From: UBA11524 sp964542315
GTDB lineage: Bacteria; Bacillota; Clostridia; Christensenellales; Aristaeellaceae
Assembly (NCBI GenBank): GCA_964542315.1
Contig: CAZIUA010000004.1
Location: forward strand, 1-64,000
Direction of reading: 5' to 3'
DNA length: 64,000 nucleotides
This document shows, piece after piece, positions 31,716 to 42,617 of this stretch. Under the pieces are notes generated by a model. The model did not search any database, was not told the origin of the DNA, and saw only the letters and a list, made by a program, of their open reading frames with translations. The translations under genes were made by a program, and so were the position numbers. Each line of letters starts with the position of its first letter. The stretch's first letter is position 1.

Positions 31716-33407
31716 ATGAAGAAACTCGTTTCCCTGCTTCTGGTCGTCGCGCTGATGCTTGGTACGCTGAGCTTTGCCGTGGCTGACGAAAAGCCCGTCA
31801 CCATCACCCTGCTGACCACCCGTCAGACGGCCGGCACGAACGATGCGGAGGATCTGTGGATCTTCAAGTATCTGGCGGACAAGTTCAACGTGAAGTTCGA
31901 GCTGTCCCAGACCATGGACGACACGTCGACCAGCCAGCGCATCGGCCAGATGTACGGCTCGGGCGACCTGCCGGACATCGTCATGGGCATCAACCTGAGC
32001 AACGATCAGGTCATGTCCTTCGTCGAGGAGGAATACCTCCTGTCCTGGAACGACCTCATCACCCCTGAGAAGATGCCCAACACCTATCAGGCGATGCAGG
32101 ACTATCCGGATGCCTTCGCGGCTTCCACCGCCCCCGACGGCAAGATCTACACCCTGCCCTACATCCGTGGCGCTGTGTACTACAACAACACCGGTGCATA
32201 CAGCCGCAGCGTGCGTGTGTATGTGAACACCGAGTGGATGGAGAAGTCCGGCGTTGAGAAGATGCCCGAGAACCTGAACGAGGTGCTGGAGATGCTGCGC
32301 GCCTTCAAGGCCGCTGACCCCAAGGGCCTGGGCGAGTTCAATATGCCCCTGGTCAACAACTCCACCAAGTTCTATGACTATGTGTGGCACTGCCTGGGCT
32401 TCTACGCCGGCAACAACACCCAGGAATACGGCACCCGCTTCGCCATCCGTAACGGCGAGGTCGTTCTGCCCGCCTACACCGAGCAGGCCAAGGATTTCCT
32501 GACCCTGTTCAACACCATGTACAACGAGGGCCTGTTCTCCAAGTCCCAGTTTGAATCCGACAAGACCATGCGCCGCGGCTGGATCTCCGCTGGCTATGCT
32601 GGCGTCATCGGCGATGACACCCTGCAGTACACCCAGGAAGATTGGCCCAACTGGGTCGGCCTGCCCCTGGTCCCCTCTGAGTATTGCGAGAACCCCATCG
32701 CATCTGTGAACATGGGCTACACCCTGCACGGCACCTGGGTCAATTCCGAAGCGAAGAACATCGACAAGATCTGCGAGATTGTTGACTACTTCTACTCCGA
32801 TGAGGGCGCGACCCTCTACATGTACGGCCCCATGAAGGGTCAGGAAGTCTACGAGGGCTACGACGGCTGGTACTTCGACGAGAACGGTCAGCGCACCTGC
32901 GATGCCGTCATCCGCGGCGAAGTCAATGGCCAGGCGACCTATGTTGACAAGATGATCTCTCCCTGCTACTACATCGGCGGCCGCTTCGACCGTGCGTCCG
33001 ATTACCTGTACGTCATGGCCGGCATCGACCATGAGCCCCAGACCCTGCCCATCGTGGATGCGCTGACCGGTCTGACCCAGCAGGCGATCGTTGACCGCAA
33101 TCCCACTCTGGACAATTGGGACGGCTGGTGGAACACCCAGCAGGCCAAGGTCATGGAAGGCAAGCTGACCTTCGTCATCCTGCCCAATGTGTACATGACC
33201 GCTGAGCAGAGCGAGAAGGTGGCAGACCTGAAGGCCCTGATCGAGAACCACATCAAGGCCGAATCCGCCAAGTTCATCGCTGGCGTGCGTCCTCTGTCCG
33301 AGTTTGATGCCTACATGGACGAACTGCGCGCCCTGGGCATTGACGAGTATGTGCAGCTGCACAAGGATGCCTATACTGCCTACATGAACGCGACCTTCAC
33401 CAAGTAA
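31716..33407 (+). CDS. Extracellular sugar-binding protein of the LplA type (no lipobox)
   Basis: 563 residues. Family 1-like solute-binding protein of the kind paired with LplB/YtcP. Signal peptide MKKLVSLLLVVALMLGTLSFAVA, cleavage before DEKP predicted. There is no cysteine at the cleavage site, so it is not a lipoprotein, although binding proteins of this type in monoderm bacteria usually are. Sequence features: QRIGQMYGSGDLPDIVMG and WLVNSE-like interior, ending LHKDAYTAYMNATFTK. AAAGGACGG precedes ATG. A stable hairpin directly after the gene probably protects its mRNA segment and sets its level above the enzymes downstream. Confidence 0.9.
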   Translation: MKKLVSLLLVVALMLGTLSFAVADEKPVTITLLTTRQTAGTNDAEDLWIFKYLADKFNVKFELSQTMDDTSTSQRIGQMYGSGDLPDIVMGINLSNDQVMSFVEEEYLLSWNDLITPEKMPNTYQAMQDYPDAFAASTAPDGKIYTLPYIRGAVYYNNTGAYSRSVRVYVNTEWMEKSGVEKMPENLNEVLEMLRAFKAADPKGLGEFNMPLVNNSTKFYDYVWHCLGFYAGNNTQEYGTRFAIRNGEVVLPAYTEQAKDFLTLFNTMYNEGLFSKSQFESDKTMRRGWISAGYAGVIGDDTLQYTQEDWPNWVGLPLVPSEYCENPIASVNMGYTLHGTWVNSEAKNIDKICEIVDYFYSDEGATLYMYGPMKGQEVYEGYDGWYFDENGQRTCDAVIRGEVNGQATYVDKMISPCYYIGGRFDRASDYLYVMAGIDHEPQTLPIVDALTGLTQQAIVDRNPTLDNWDGWWNTQQAKVMEGKLTFVILPNVYMTAEQSEKVADLKALIENHIKAESAKFIAGVRPLSEFDAYMDELRALGIDEYVQLHKDAYTAYMNATFTK

Positions 33408-33418
33408 TTGACCAACCT

Positions 33419-33454
33419 CCGGGGGCAGGGCGTTGCGTCCTGTCCCCGGATTTT
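33419..33454 (+). terminator. Hairpin after the first binding-protein gene
   Basis: CCGGGGGCAGG/CCTGTCCCCGG stem followed by ATTTT. Probably a partial terminator or a 3' stabiliser between the binding protein and the GH genes. Confidence 0.7.
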
Positions 33455-33474
33455 CATCCTGGGAGGAAATAGCC

Positions 33475-35511
33475 ATGAATTGCTTCTTTGACAAGGATCG
33501 GATCATCTCTGTCTGCTGCGACGCTTCCGAGCCGGCTTGCGTGCATCTGGCCGTTCAGGATCTGATGCATGACCTGTGCAAGCTGTCCGGGAGGATGCCC
33601 GTGCTGCATGACACGCTGCCTGCAGCCGATATGCAGAATGTGCTGCTGGTGACCACGGCCAGCTCCCTGTCACTGGCCACATTGGGGATCAATGCATCCG
33701 CCATTGCAGGCAAGCGCGAGCACTTCATGATTGTTCCCTTCGCAAGGGGCCTTGCGGTCGTCGGCAGCGACAAGCGCGGCACCATGTGGGGCGTGTATGA
33801 GGTCTGCCGGCGGTATCTGCATGTGGATCCTATGTATTTGTGGACGGATCATGAGCTGCAGCAGGTCGAAACGCTGCTCCTGCCTACGGAAACGCTCATC
33901 GATGGCCCCAAGACCTACAATTTCCGCGGCTGGTTCATCAATGATGAAGACCTTATTGAAGGCTTCTGCAAGCGGGGGACGCCGGAAAAGGGCTACCATT
34001 TCCAGCAGGATTACGCAGAAATGCTGGACATGCTCATCGAAACGGCGCTGCGCCTGAAGCAGAACATGCTTATCCCTTGTTCCCACCTGGATATCATGCG
34101 CCCGGAGGACGAGGCGATCGTCGCGCGCATCACTGAGCGAGGATTGTATGTGTCCATGCACCATCAGGAGCCGGTGGGTGTGCATCAGTTTACCCTGGAC
34201 CGCATCTGGGCGGAAAAGGGCGGCACAGGCAATATCAATTTCATCGACAACACTGATTTCTATCGCGCGACATGGGAGAAATACATCGCGCGATGGGCGA
34301 AATACGACGGCGTGATCTGGCAGCTTGGCCTGCGTGGACGCGGCGATCGCCCCGTGTGGTATCAGAACGACCGCGTCCCGGACAGCACGCAGGCGCGCGG
34401 CCAGTTGATCTCCGATGCCATCGCGATGCAGCTGGAGATGATCAAGGCTGCCTGTCCGGGCAGGGAAGTGCTGTCCTCCGCGACGCTGTGGATGGAGGGC
34501 ATGCCGCTCTACCGTGCGGGCGCGCTGAAATTCCCCGAGGATACGATGGTTATCCAGTCCGACTTTGGCCCGGACCAGATGTGGGGCGAAGGCTATAACG
34601 AAACGCCGCGCTATCCCGGCACGGCGTATGGCGTGTACTATCATCTGGCGTTCTGGGGCTGCGGGCCGCATCTGATCCAGGGCAACCGGCCGGAGAAGAT
34701 CCGCTTCAATTTCCGCCAGGCGCTGGAAAAGGGCGATACCGGCTATGTGGTGCTCAATGTGGCGAATTTCCGTGAGTTTGTCATGGGCGTCCGCTATGAG
34801 GCGGAACTGACCTGGGACATCGCTGCGGATGATGTGGATGCATACCGCGCGGCTTGGTGCCGGGATGAGTTCGGCCTGGCGGACACCTCTGCGCTGGAAA
34901 CCCTCTATATGGATTATTTCCAGTGCTTTGTTCCCATGGATGATACGGTTTTCCCGGCGCAGATGACGTTCAATGACGGCATGGCGCGGCGCGTGGCGCT
35001 CAAGCTGATGCAGATCATCCGCGGGAGCGAGCTGAAGCAGGAGGACATCCAGAACAAGCGTCTCTATGCCTTTGACACCACCGACGCCTTCATCAGCTAC
35101 TATCGCGATGCGACCGCGCAGGGGCTGATCCGCTTCCGTGCTTTGCATGAGCGCGCGCTTTCCCTTCGCGAAACGATCCCGGCACAGCGTCAGCGCTTCT
35201 ATGACAGCAATGTGCTGGTGCAGATCGAGATCATGATCGGCATGTACGCCTGGGTGAACGCCCTTGCGCGTGCGGCGGAAAACCGTCGTGCAGGCGGCGA
35301 CGATGAAGCCTTTGTGGCATGCATCCATCAGGCGTCCGCCGCGATGAAGCAGGCGCTGAGCGACCGTCAGAAGGCACTGTGGGGACGCTTCGCCCATTGG
35401 TATGACGGCGATCGCCTGATGAACCTGGCGGAGTGCCGCCGTCTGACGGAAACGCTGCTTCCCGCTGCGGAAGGCACGGCGGTGGACGCGCTGGGCAAAC
35501 TCATTGAGTGA
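33475..35511 (+). CDS. Glycoside hydrolase family 115-like alpha-glucuronidase
   Basis: 678 residues from ATG 33475 (GGGAGG upstream). It resembles GH115 enzymes, inverting alpha-1,2-glucuronidases that remove (4-O-methyl)glucuronic acid from xylan, main chain or ends. Recognisable parts: an N-terminal alpha/beta domain (ASEPACVHLAVQDLMHDL…GSDKRGTMWGVYEVCRRYL), then the barrel beginning NFRGWFINDEDLIEGF, MLIETALRLKQNMLIP, and WQLGLRGRGDRPVW, which are characteristic of the family. No signal peptide; shorter than typical 800-1000-residue members and lacking the C-terminal beta domain. Cytosolic, so it would act on imported aldouronic oligosaccharides. Catalytic residues cannot be assigned with certainty. 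Confidence 0.8.
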   Translation: MNCFFDKDRIISVCCDASEPACVHLAVQDLMHDLCKLSGRMPVLHDTLPAADMQNVLLVTTASSLSLATLGINASAIAGKREHFMIVPFARGLAVVGSDKRGTMWGVYEVCRRYLHVDPMYLWTDHELQQVETLLLPTETLIDGPKTYNFRGWFINDEDLIEGFCKRGTPEKGYHFQQDYAEMLDMLIETALRLKQNMLIPCSHLDIMRPEDEAIVARITERGLYVSMHHQEPVGVHQFTLDRIWAEKGGTGNINFIDNTDFYRATWEKYIARWAKYDGVIWQLGLRGRGDRPVWYQNDRVPDSTQARGQLISDAIAMQLEMIKAACPGREVLSSATLWMEGMPLYRAGALKFPEDTMVIQSDFGPDQMWGEGYNETPRYPGTAYGVYYHLAFWGCGPHLIQGNRPEKIRFNFRQALEKGDTGYVVLNVANFREFVMGVRYEAELTWDIAADDVDAYRAAWCRDEFGLADTSALETLYMDYFQCFVPMDDTVFPAQMTFNDGMARRVALKLMQIIRGSELKQEDIQNKRLYAFDTTDAFISYYRDATAQGLIRFRALHERALSLRETIPAQRQRFYDSNVLVQIEIMIGMYAWVNALARAAENRRAGGDDEAFVACIHQASAAMKQALSDRQKALWGRFAHWYDGDRLMNLAECRRLTETLLPAAEGTAVDALGKLIE

Positions 35512-35521
35512 GGTGCATGGA

Positions 35522-37288
35522 ATGAATACTGTTTATCAGCAGGATCTGCTGTCTGTTAGCAGCAATATCTCCCTGATGGTTCAGGTCGCACAAAATGAAT
35601 TGGAGACCGGGTTGACGGAATACACCTTCGACCTGGCCTGGGATGCGGCTCAGGCCGAAGCGCCCGCCAGCAAGGTGCGGATCCTCTGGACCTTGCCCTG
35701 TGTGGATGTGCAGTATACCTGGCATCCGGATAGCCGTGCGCGCCGCGTGTTGGACAGTGACTGGCGGATGAAGCATCAGGCCATGCTGACGGGTTCGGCT
35801 CCCCTGGCGGTGGGCTTCAACGGGGCGGATGTAAGCACCTGCACGGTTGCAGCCAGCGAGGTGCGCAAGGTGACGTCCCTCCATCTGGGCGTGCATGACG
35901 AGGATAACACCCTGCATGCGGATTTCACCATGGGGCTGGCGCAGTTCAAGGGCTTGCCGCCGCATACGCAGATCAGGATCCGCATGGATCGCCGGCATGT
36001 TCCCTTCCACTGCGCGGTGACGGAGGCTTGCCGCTGGTGGGAGCAAGTGCTGCATATGCAGCATATGCCCGTGCCGGAAAGCTGCTTCAAGCCCCTGTAT
36101 TCCTCCTGGTATAATTTCCATCAGGCTGTCACGGCGGATGCCATCGAAAGGGAATGCGCGCTGGCCCGTCAGCTGGGCATGGAAACGATCATCCTGGATG
36201 ATGGCTGGCATTCCGAGCATGATGCACCCGGCTATGGCCATACCGGTGACTGGCAGGTCTGCCAGGCGAAATTCCCCGATATGGCGGCGCATGTCCGCCG
36301 TGTGCATCAGCTGGGCATGAAGTACATGGTGTGGTTCAGCGTGCCGTTCATTGGCTATCACGCAGAGAATTTCGCCCGCTTTGAGGGCAAGCTCCTGCGC
36401 CGGGTGGATCGCAATGAATGCGGCGTGCTCGATCCGCGCTATCCGGATGTGCGCGAGTATCTCATCGGCATCTATGAGCATGCCGTGCGGACATACGACC
36501 TGGACGGCTTGAAGCTGGATTTCATCGACCAGTTTGAGGATCGCGACCATCTGCCGCTGCATCCGGAAATGGACTATGCCTGCGTGCAGGAGGCCACCGA
36601 GTGCCTGATGACAGATGTGATGGAGCACGTCCGTGCCATCAAGCCGGACATCATGATCGAATTCCGCCAGCGGTATATCGGCCCGGCCATGCATCGCTTC
36701 GGCAATATGTTCCGTGTCGGGGACTGTGCCAGCGATATCGTCATGAACCGCGTCTGCATTGCGGATCTGCGCCTGCTGGGCGGTCAGACTGCCACCCATT
36801 CCGATATGCTGACCTGGAGCCGGGAGGAATCCGCTGAGGATGCCGCGTTGCAGATGCTCAACAGCATGTTCGGCGTGATCCAGTTCTCGCAGATCATCGC
36901 GGATATGCCGGATGCCCATCGGCGCATGACGGCCTTCTGGCTGGACTTCGCCCGGCTGAATGAGCAAGTGCTGCTGCACAGCGAATTCATCCCCATGGAG
37001 CCGCAATTCATGTACCCCGTGATCAAGGCGCAGGACGACACGACGGCCATCATCGGCGTGTACGCGCTGAACAAGGTGGTCGCGCTGGATGGCAGCCGCA
37101 AGAACGTCAAGCTGATCAATGCCACCAAGGCGGACAGGCTGTACCTGCATTTTGAGCAGCCCTGCAATGTGCGGATGACCATCCGTAACACCCTGGGTGA
37201 GGTCGTGCAGGAGGCGAACGCTGAATTCACCGGCCTGTGCTGCGTGGATGTGCCTTGCAGCGGCCTGATCGAAATGACCCTTGGTTGA
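35522..37288 (+). CDS. Clan GH-D alpha-galactosidase-like glycoside hydrolase (GH36 type)
   Basis: 588 residues from ATG 35522 (GAGGTG upstream, 10 bp after the GH115 stop). A beta-sandwich N-terminal domain leads to a TIM barrel with YSSWYNFHQAVTADAIE, ETIILDDGWHSEH and KYMVWFSVPFIG. The clan nucleophile is D333 in GLKLDFIDQF, and the acid/base is D401 in FRVGDCASD. A small C-terminal beta domain finishes the protein. GH36-like enzymes cleave terminal alpha-galactosides and related residues; the exact sugar is uncertain because the subgroup is divergent. No signal peptide. Confidence 0.87.
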   Translation: MNTVYQQDLLSVSSNISLMVQVAQNELETGLTEYTFDLAWDAAQAEAPASKVRILWTLPCVDVQYTWHPDSRARRVLDSDWRMKHQAMLTGSAPLAVGFNGADVSTCTVAASEVRKVTSLHLGVHDEDNTLHADFTMGLAQFKGLPPHTQIRIRMDRRHVPFHCAVTEACRWWEQVLHMQHMPVPESCFKPLYSSWYNFHQAVTADAIERECALARQLGMETIILDDGWHSEHDAPGYGHTGDWQVCQAKFPDMAAHVRRVHQLGMKYMVWFSVPFIGYHAENFARFEGKLLRRVDRNECGVLDPRYPDVREYLIGIYEHAVRTYDLDGLKLDFIDQFEDRDHLPLHPEMDYACVQEATECLMTDVMEHVRAIKPDIMIEFRQRYIGPAMHRFGNMFRVGDCASDIVMNRVCIADLRLLGGQTATHSDMLTWSREESAEDAALQMLNSMFGVIQFSQIIADMPDAHRRMTAFWLDFARLNEQVLLHSEFIPMEPQFMYPVIKAQDDTTAIIGVYALNKVVALDGSRKNVKLINATKADRLYLHFEQPCNVRMTIRNTLGEVVQEANAEFTGLCCVDVPCSGLIEMTLG

Positions 37289-37313
37289 CAATCCCTGCGG
37301 AATGCATTATCAT
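37285..37313 (+). promoter_or_regulatory. Internal promoter ahead of the second binding-protein gene
   Basis: TTGACA, 17 bp, TATCAT; the -35 overlaps the stop codon of the GH36-like gene. The expected transcript start (about 37320) leaves just enough leader for AGGGG and ATG 37334. Confidence 0.55.
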
Positions 37314-37333
37314 GGTGGAAAGGGGTGAGCTGG

Positions 37334-38968
37334 ATGAAACGTTTGATCTGTGCAATTTGTGCGCTGATGCTCTGCTTTGGCCTTGCATCGGCTGAAAAGG
37401 CCGTTCCGGGCAAGATCACTGTGATGATCTTCGACCGCGGGAACGTCCCCAGCCATGAGGGCAATGCGGCCAACAATCGCTGGACGCAGTGGGTGATGGA
37501 CAATGCGCCGGTGGAGGTGGAATTCGTTTCCGTCGCCCGCGCAGATGCGGATCAGATCCTCGTCCACCTCTTCGCCAATGAAAATGCTCCGGATTACATT
37601 CCCTATGGCTCAAATCCGCAGACCTTCGTGAGCAATGGTATGTGCATGGAGGTCACGGACGAGATGCTGCTGCAGGTGCCTAACTACATCAAGCGCATCA
37701 CCGCCTACCCGGAGGCGGATAAGGCGGCGACTTTCGGCGGTGTCCGGTATGGTTTCGGCTATGCGGAGAATGTGTTCCATAATCACAATGTGGTCATCCG
37801 TAAGGATTGGCTCGATGCCCTTCATCTGGATGTCCCTACCACCACCGAGGAGCTCCTCCAGGTGATGCATGCCTTCACCTATGATGACCCGGATGGCAAT
37901 GGCGTGGACGACACATGGGGCACAAGCATGACGACGGACAGCCAGCGCATCTATGCGCATATGTGGGGCTGCCCATGGCCGGAAAAGTACATCGAGGATG
38001 CGGACGGCCGCGTCGTCTATTCCTGGGACCGCATCGAGGACTGGCTGACCTTCATCCGCCAGATCATTGCGGATGGCTGCGTCAACCCGGATTTCATGAT
38101 CATGAAGGGCGATGACGACCGTGTAGATTTCCTTAACGGGCGCATCGGCATCTATGGTCAGGCGCGCTTCGCAAATCCGTCCTCTGCTGTCACCCTGTAC
38201 CGTGATTTCATGGAGCGCAATCCCGGGGCGGAACTGGTCGCCTTTGCCCTGCCTGAAACGGATAACGGCAAGTTCACCGCGTACATCAATGGCGGCGTCT
38301 CCTTCGGCGGATTCATCAATCCGGACACGAAGCAGCTCGATGCCGTGCTGGCCTATGTCAACTGGTTGATGGATCCCTCGGTGGAGGAGTATCTGTCCTT
38401 CGGCCCCATGGGGGAGTACTACGACAAGACGGAGGACGGCACCTATTACCCTGTGGCCTCCGCGAAAAAAATCGAAAACGAACTGGCCTGGAGCCCCTTC
38501 TACGATGCCTCCCTCATGCTCAGCGGCGGCGAGGAGGATCCGCTGGCCTCTGCGCTGTATAATCAGTATCTCATTTCGGCTGATCCGATGACGCAGGAAT
38601 TCGGCGCGCTTTTCTACCAGCTGAGCTGCATCGCCAATGAGCCGGGCGCATCCGATCCCCGCAAGTGGCAGCAATTTCTCCCTGTTTTGCCCAAGGAGCT
38701 GCAGACCATCCGCGCCAAGGCGAATGCCGAGGTCGATGCCATCCTGCAGGCGGCAATGATCGATCCGCGCATCGCGGCCGGCGAGGCTGTGGCGAAAGCG
38801 CGCGATGTGTGGGAAGCATCCGGCGGCACGCAGGTCGATGCATTCTATGAGGCGTATTACGCCGCAGCAGGGGATGATGCGCTGCGGATGTCGGACTTCG
38901 AGCGGATGAAGACCACACCGACCCTGACCGAGACCGCACAGGTGGTTTACGACCGCCTGACACAGTGA
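37334..38968 (+). CDS. Second extracellular sugar-binding protein (no lipobox)
   Basis: 544 residues from ATG 37334 (AAGGGG nine bases upstream). Signal peptide MKRLICAICALMLCFGLASA; although it contains cysteines, none is followed by the pattern of a lipobox at the cleavage site. LplA-like binding protein, distantly related to the first one (ADADQILVHLFANENAPDYIPYG, NVVIRKDWLDALHLDVPTTTEEL). No dedicated permease pair accompanies it, so it may share the LplB/YtcP pair at the head of the locus or present another ligand to the YesM sensor. A perfect 10-bp hairpin follows. Confidence 0.88.
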   Translation: MKRLICAICALMLCFGLASAEKAVPGKITVMIFDRGNVPSHEGNAANNRWTQWVMDNAPVEVEFVSVARADADQILVHLFANENAPDYIPYGSNPQTFVSNGMCMEVTDEMLLQVPNYIKRITAYPEADKAATFGGVRYGFGYAENVFHNHNVVIRKDWLDALHLDVPTTTEELLQVMHAFTYDDPDGNGVDDTWGTSMTTDSQRIYAHMWGCPWPEKYIEDADGRVVYSWDRIEDWLTFIRQIIADGCVNPDFMIMKGDDDRVDFLNGRIGIYGQARFANPSSAVTLYRDFMERNPGAELVAFALPETDNGKFTAYINGGVSFGGFINPDTKQLDAVLAYVNWLMDPSVEEYLSFGPMGEYYDKTEDGTYYPVASAKKIENELAWSPFYDASLMLSGGEEDPLASALYNQYLISADPMTQEFGALFYQLSCIANEPGASDPRKWQQFLPVLPKELQTIRAKANAEVDAILQAAMIDPRIAAGEAVAKARDVWEASGGTQVDAFYEAYYAAAGDDALRMSDFERMKTTPTLTETAQVVYDRLTQ

Positions 38969-38973
38969 CATTA

Positions 38974-38998
38974 CGCCTCCTGCCGGGTGCAGGAGGCG
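38974..38998 (+). terminator. Hairpin after the second binding-protein gene
   Basis: Perfect stem CGCCTCCTGC/GCAGGAGGCG with a 5-base loop, followed by a weak T stretch (ATTCTTG). Terminator or mRNA stabiliser. Confidence 0.65.
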
Positions 38999-39132
38999 AT
39001 TCTTGACCCGAAAATCCAACAACGCGCAAGGCGAAATGCATACATGGTACACCACGCGTCAATGTGGTATGATAAACTCAGAAAAGTGGGAATTTGCATC
39101 GTCAACATTCGATCTGAGAGAGGAGAATCACA

Positions 39133-40443
<1,311 letters not shown>

Positions 40444-40466
40444 GCGAAACAAGGGAGGAAAAAACG

Positions 40467-41552
40467 ATGCTTGGCTTTGGCTGCATGCGTCTGCCGATGA
40501 TCGGCGACGAAGTTGATATTCCGCAATTCTGTAAAATGGTCGACCGCTATATGGCGGAAGGCTTCAACTACTTCGATACGGCCCATGGCTATATCAACGG
40601 CAAGAGCGAGACCGCGCTCAAGGCCGGTCTGACTAGCCGCTATCCGCGCGAGAGCTATATCCTGACCAATAAGCTCTCCGGCAATTTCTTCAAGTGCAGG
40701 GAGGACATTGCGCCCCTGTTCCAGCAGCAGCTGGATGCCTGTGGTGTGGAGTATTTTGACTACTACCTCATGCACGCGATGAACGCGGGCAAATTCCGCC
40801 GGTATACGGAACTGGGCGCCTTTGACGAGGTGCTGAAGCTCAAGGAGCAGGGCAAGATCCGCCATGTGGGCATTTCCTTCCATGACAATGCCGATGCGCT
40901 GGATATGATCCTCACCGAGCAGCCTGCCATTGAGATCGTGCAGATCCAGTTCAACTACCGCGATTATGAGGATGCCACCGTGCAGTCCCGCAAGTGCTAC
41001 GAGGTGTGCCGCAAGCATGGCAAGCCCGTCCTGGTCATGGAGCCCATCCGCGGCGGCAACCTGGTCGACCTGCCCGAAGCGGCCAAGATGGTGCTCAATG
41101 ACCTGAATGGCGGCAGCATCGCCAGCTATGCTCTGCGCTTTGTGGCCTCCTTCGAGGGGATGAAGATGATCCTCTCCGGCATGAGCAGCGAGGCGCAGAT
41201 GGAGGACAATCTCGCCACCATGAAGAACGTCAAGCCGCTGGATGAACGTGAAATGGCAGCGATCGGCGAGGTGGTGCAGATCCTGCGCAGCCAGAACCAG
41301 ATCCCCTGCACGCGCTGCCAGTATTGTACGGAGCGCTGCCCGAAGAATATCAACATCCCGCGCCTCTTCGCCATCGAAAACACCAAGCGCGAATTCCAAA
41401 ATGCCCATGTGGAATGGGATTATCAGAATGCCATCAAGGATCACGGCAAGCCGACGGACTGCCTCGGCTGTGGCCTGTGCGAGAAGGCCTGTCCGCAGTA
41501 CATCCCGATCCGCAAGCTGCTGCGGGAGATCGCAGACAGGTTTGAGAGCTGA
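40467..41552 (+). CDS. Aldo/keto reductase with C-terminal 4Fe-4S ferredoxin domain
   Basis: 361 residues (GGGAGG ahead of ATG 40467). An AKR TIM barrel (LGFGCMRLP at the start, FDTAHGYINGKSE with the catalytic-type tyrosine, HVGISFHDNAD) is followed by a ferredoxin-like region with two cysteine sets: CTRCQYCTERCP and CLGCGLCEKACP. The usual HDGP/K residues are partly altered (LTNKLSG supplies the lysine). Such Fer4-AKR proteins are common in Clostridia and probably move electrons between ferredoxin and a carbonyl or hydroxyl substrate; the physiological substrate is unknown. It sits after GH4, suggesting handling of the released sugar or uronate. Confidence 0.9.
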   Translation: MLGFGCMRLPMIGDEVDIPQFCKMVDRYMAEGFNYFDTAHGYINGKSETALKAGLTSRYPRESYILTNKLSGNFFKCREDIAPLFQQQLDACGVEYFDYYLMHAMNAGKFRRYTELGAFDEVLKLKEQGKIRHVGISFHDNADALDMILTEQPAIEIVQIQFNYRDYEDATVQSRKCYEVCRKHGKPVLVMEPIRGGNLVDLPEAAKMVLNDLNGGSIASYALRFVASFEGMKMILSGMSSEAQMEDNLATMKNVKPLDEREMAAIGEVVQILRSQNQIPCTRCQYCTERCPKNINIPRLFAIENTKREFQNAHVEWDYQNAIKDHGKPTDCLGCGLCEKACPQYIPIRKLLREIADRFES

Positions 41553-41574
41553 TCCTTACGAAGGAGGAATGACC

Positions 41575-42567
41575 ATGTATATCGCATCTGACGACCGCTA
41601 TGACGCGATGACGTACAACCGCACCGGCAAAAGCGGCCTGAAGCTGCCTGCAGTCTCGCTGGGTCTGTGGCACAATTTCGGCAATACCGGCCGCTTTGAC
41701 ACCATGCAGCAGATGTGCTTCACTGCCTTTGACCATGGTGTGACCCATTTCGACCTGGCCAATAACTACGGGCCGCCCGAAGGTACTGCGGAGATCAACT
41801 TCGGCCGCATCATCAAGGAGGATCTGCATCCTTACCGCGACGAGATGATCATCTCCACCAAGGCGGGCTACTGGATGTGGCCGGGCCCGTATGGGGATTG
41901 GGGCAGCCGGAAATATCTGCTGTCCAGCCTGGATCAGAGTCTGAAGCGCTTGGGTCTGGACTATGTGGACATCTTCTATCACCACCGGATGGATCCCAAT
42001 ACGCCCCTGGAGGAAACCATGGGCGCGCTGGCCACGGCGGTGCAGTCCGGCAAGGCACTGTATGTCGGCCTGTCCAACTACAACGGCGAGACCCTTGAAA
42101 AGGCATGCGCCATCCTGGATGACCTGAAGGTGCCGTTCGTAATCAACCAGAACAAGTACTCGATCTTCGACCGCACCATTGAAAAGAATGGCCTGAAGGA
42201 AACGTCTGCGCGGCTGGGGAAGGGCATCATCGCCTTTTCGCCCCTGGCGCAGGGTCTGCTGACGGATCGCTATTTGAAGGGCATCCCGGCGGACAGCCGC
42301 ATCCGCACAGATTCGCGCTTCCTGAAGGAGACCTCCCTCACGGAGGAAAAGCTGCAGCAGATCCGTCAGCTGAACGACCTGGCGGCGCAGCGCGGTCAGA
42401 CGCTGGCGCAAATGGCGCTGAGCTGGATCCTGCGGGACGGCATCGTCACCAGCGTGCTGGCTGGCGCATCGCGTCCGGAGCAGATCCTGGACAACATCAA
42501 GGCTGCGGAGAATACCACGTTCACCGCGGAGGAGCTTACCCTCATCGATCAGATCAGCCTGAAATAA
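41575..42567 (+). CDS. Aldo/keto reductase, YghZ type
   Basis: 330 residues from ATG 41575 (AAGGAGG at spacing seven; the earlier ATG 41569 touches the ribosome site). Single AKR TIM barrel of the YghZ/AKR14 group: FDLANNYGPPEGTAE with the catalytic tyrosine, ISTKAGYWMWPGPYGDWGSRKY, and NQNKYSIFDRTIE. NADPH-dependent reduction of aldehydes such as glyceraldehyde phosphate or methylglyoxal is known in the group, but a sugar-linked role is suggested by position. Last gene of the locus, followed by a strong terminator. Confidence 0.92.
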   Translation: MYIASDDRYDAMTYNRTGKSGLKLPAVSLGLWHNFGNTGRFDTMQQMCFTAFDHGVTHFDLANNYGPPEGTAEINFGRIIKEDLHPYRDEMIISTKAGYWMWPGPYGDWGSRKYLLSSLDQSLKRLGLDYVDIFYHHRMDPNTPLEETMGALATAVQSGKALYVGLSNYNGETLEKACAILDDLKVPFVINQNKYSIFDRTIEKNGLKETSARLGKGIIAFSPLAQGLLTDRYLKGIPADSRIRTDSRFLKETSLTEEKLQQIRQLNDLAAQRGQTLAQMALSWILRDGIVTSVLAGASRPEQILDNIKAAENTTFTAEELTLIDQISLK

Positions 42568-42573
42568 ACACAA

Positions 42574-42610
42574 AGCCGTCCTGAGCAAACACACTCAGGA
42601 CGGCTGTTTT
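42574..42610. terminator. Bidirectional terminator between AKR and yesM
   Basis: Perfect 12-bp stem AGCCGTCCTGAG/CTCAGGACGGCT with T-rich flanks on both strands; separates the convergent operon ends. Confidence 0.9.
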
Positions 42611-42617
42611 ATGCCAT

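Noticed and set aside
31683..33506. 607-codon minus-strand ORF opposite the first binding protein
   Set aside because: Shadow frame; the sense protein has a signal peptide, ribosome site and family similarity.
39040..39075. Partial inverted repeat around the TATGAT ahead of GH4
   Set aside because: Half-sites CACCAC and GTGGTA are imperfect and short; insufficient to call an operator.
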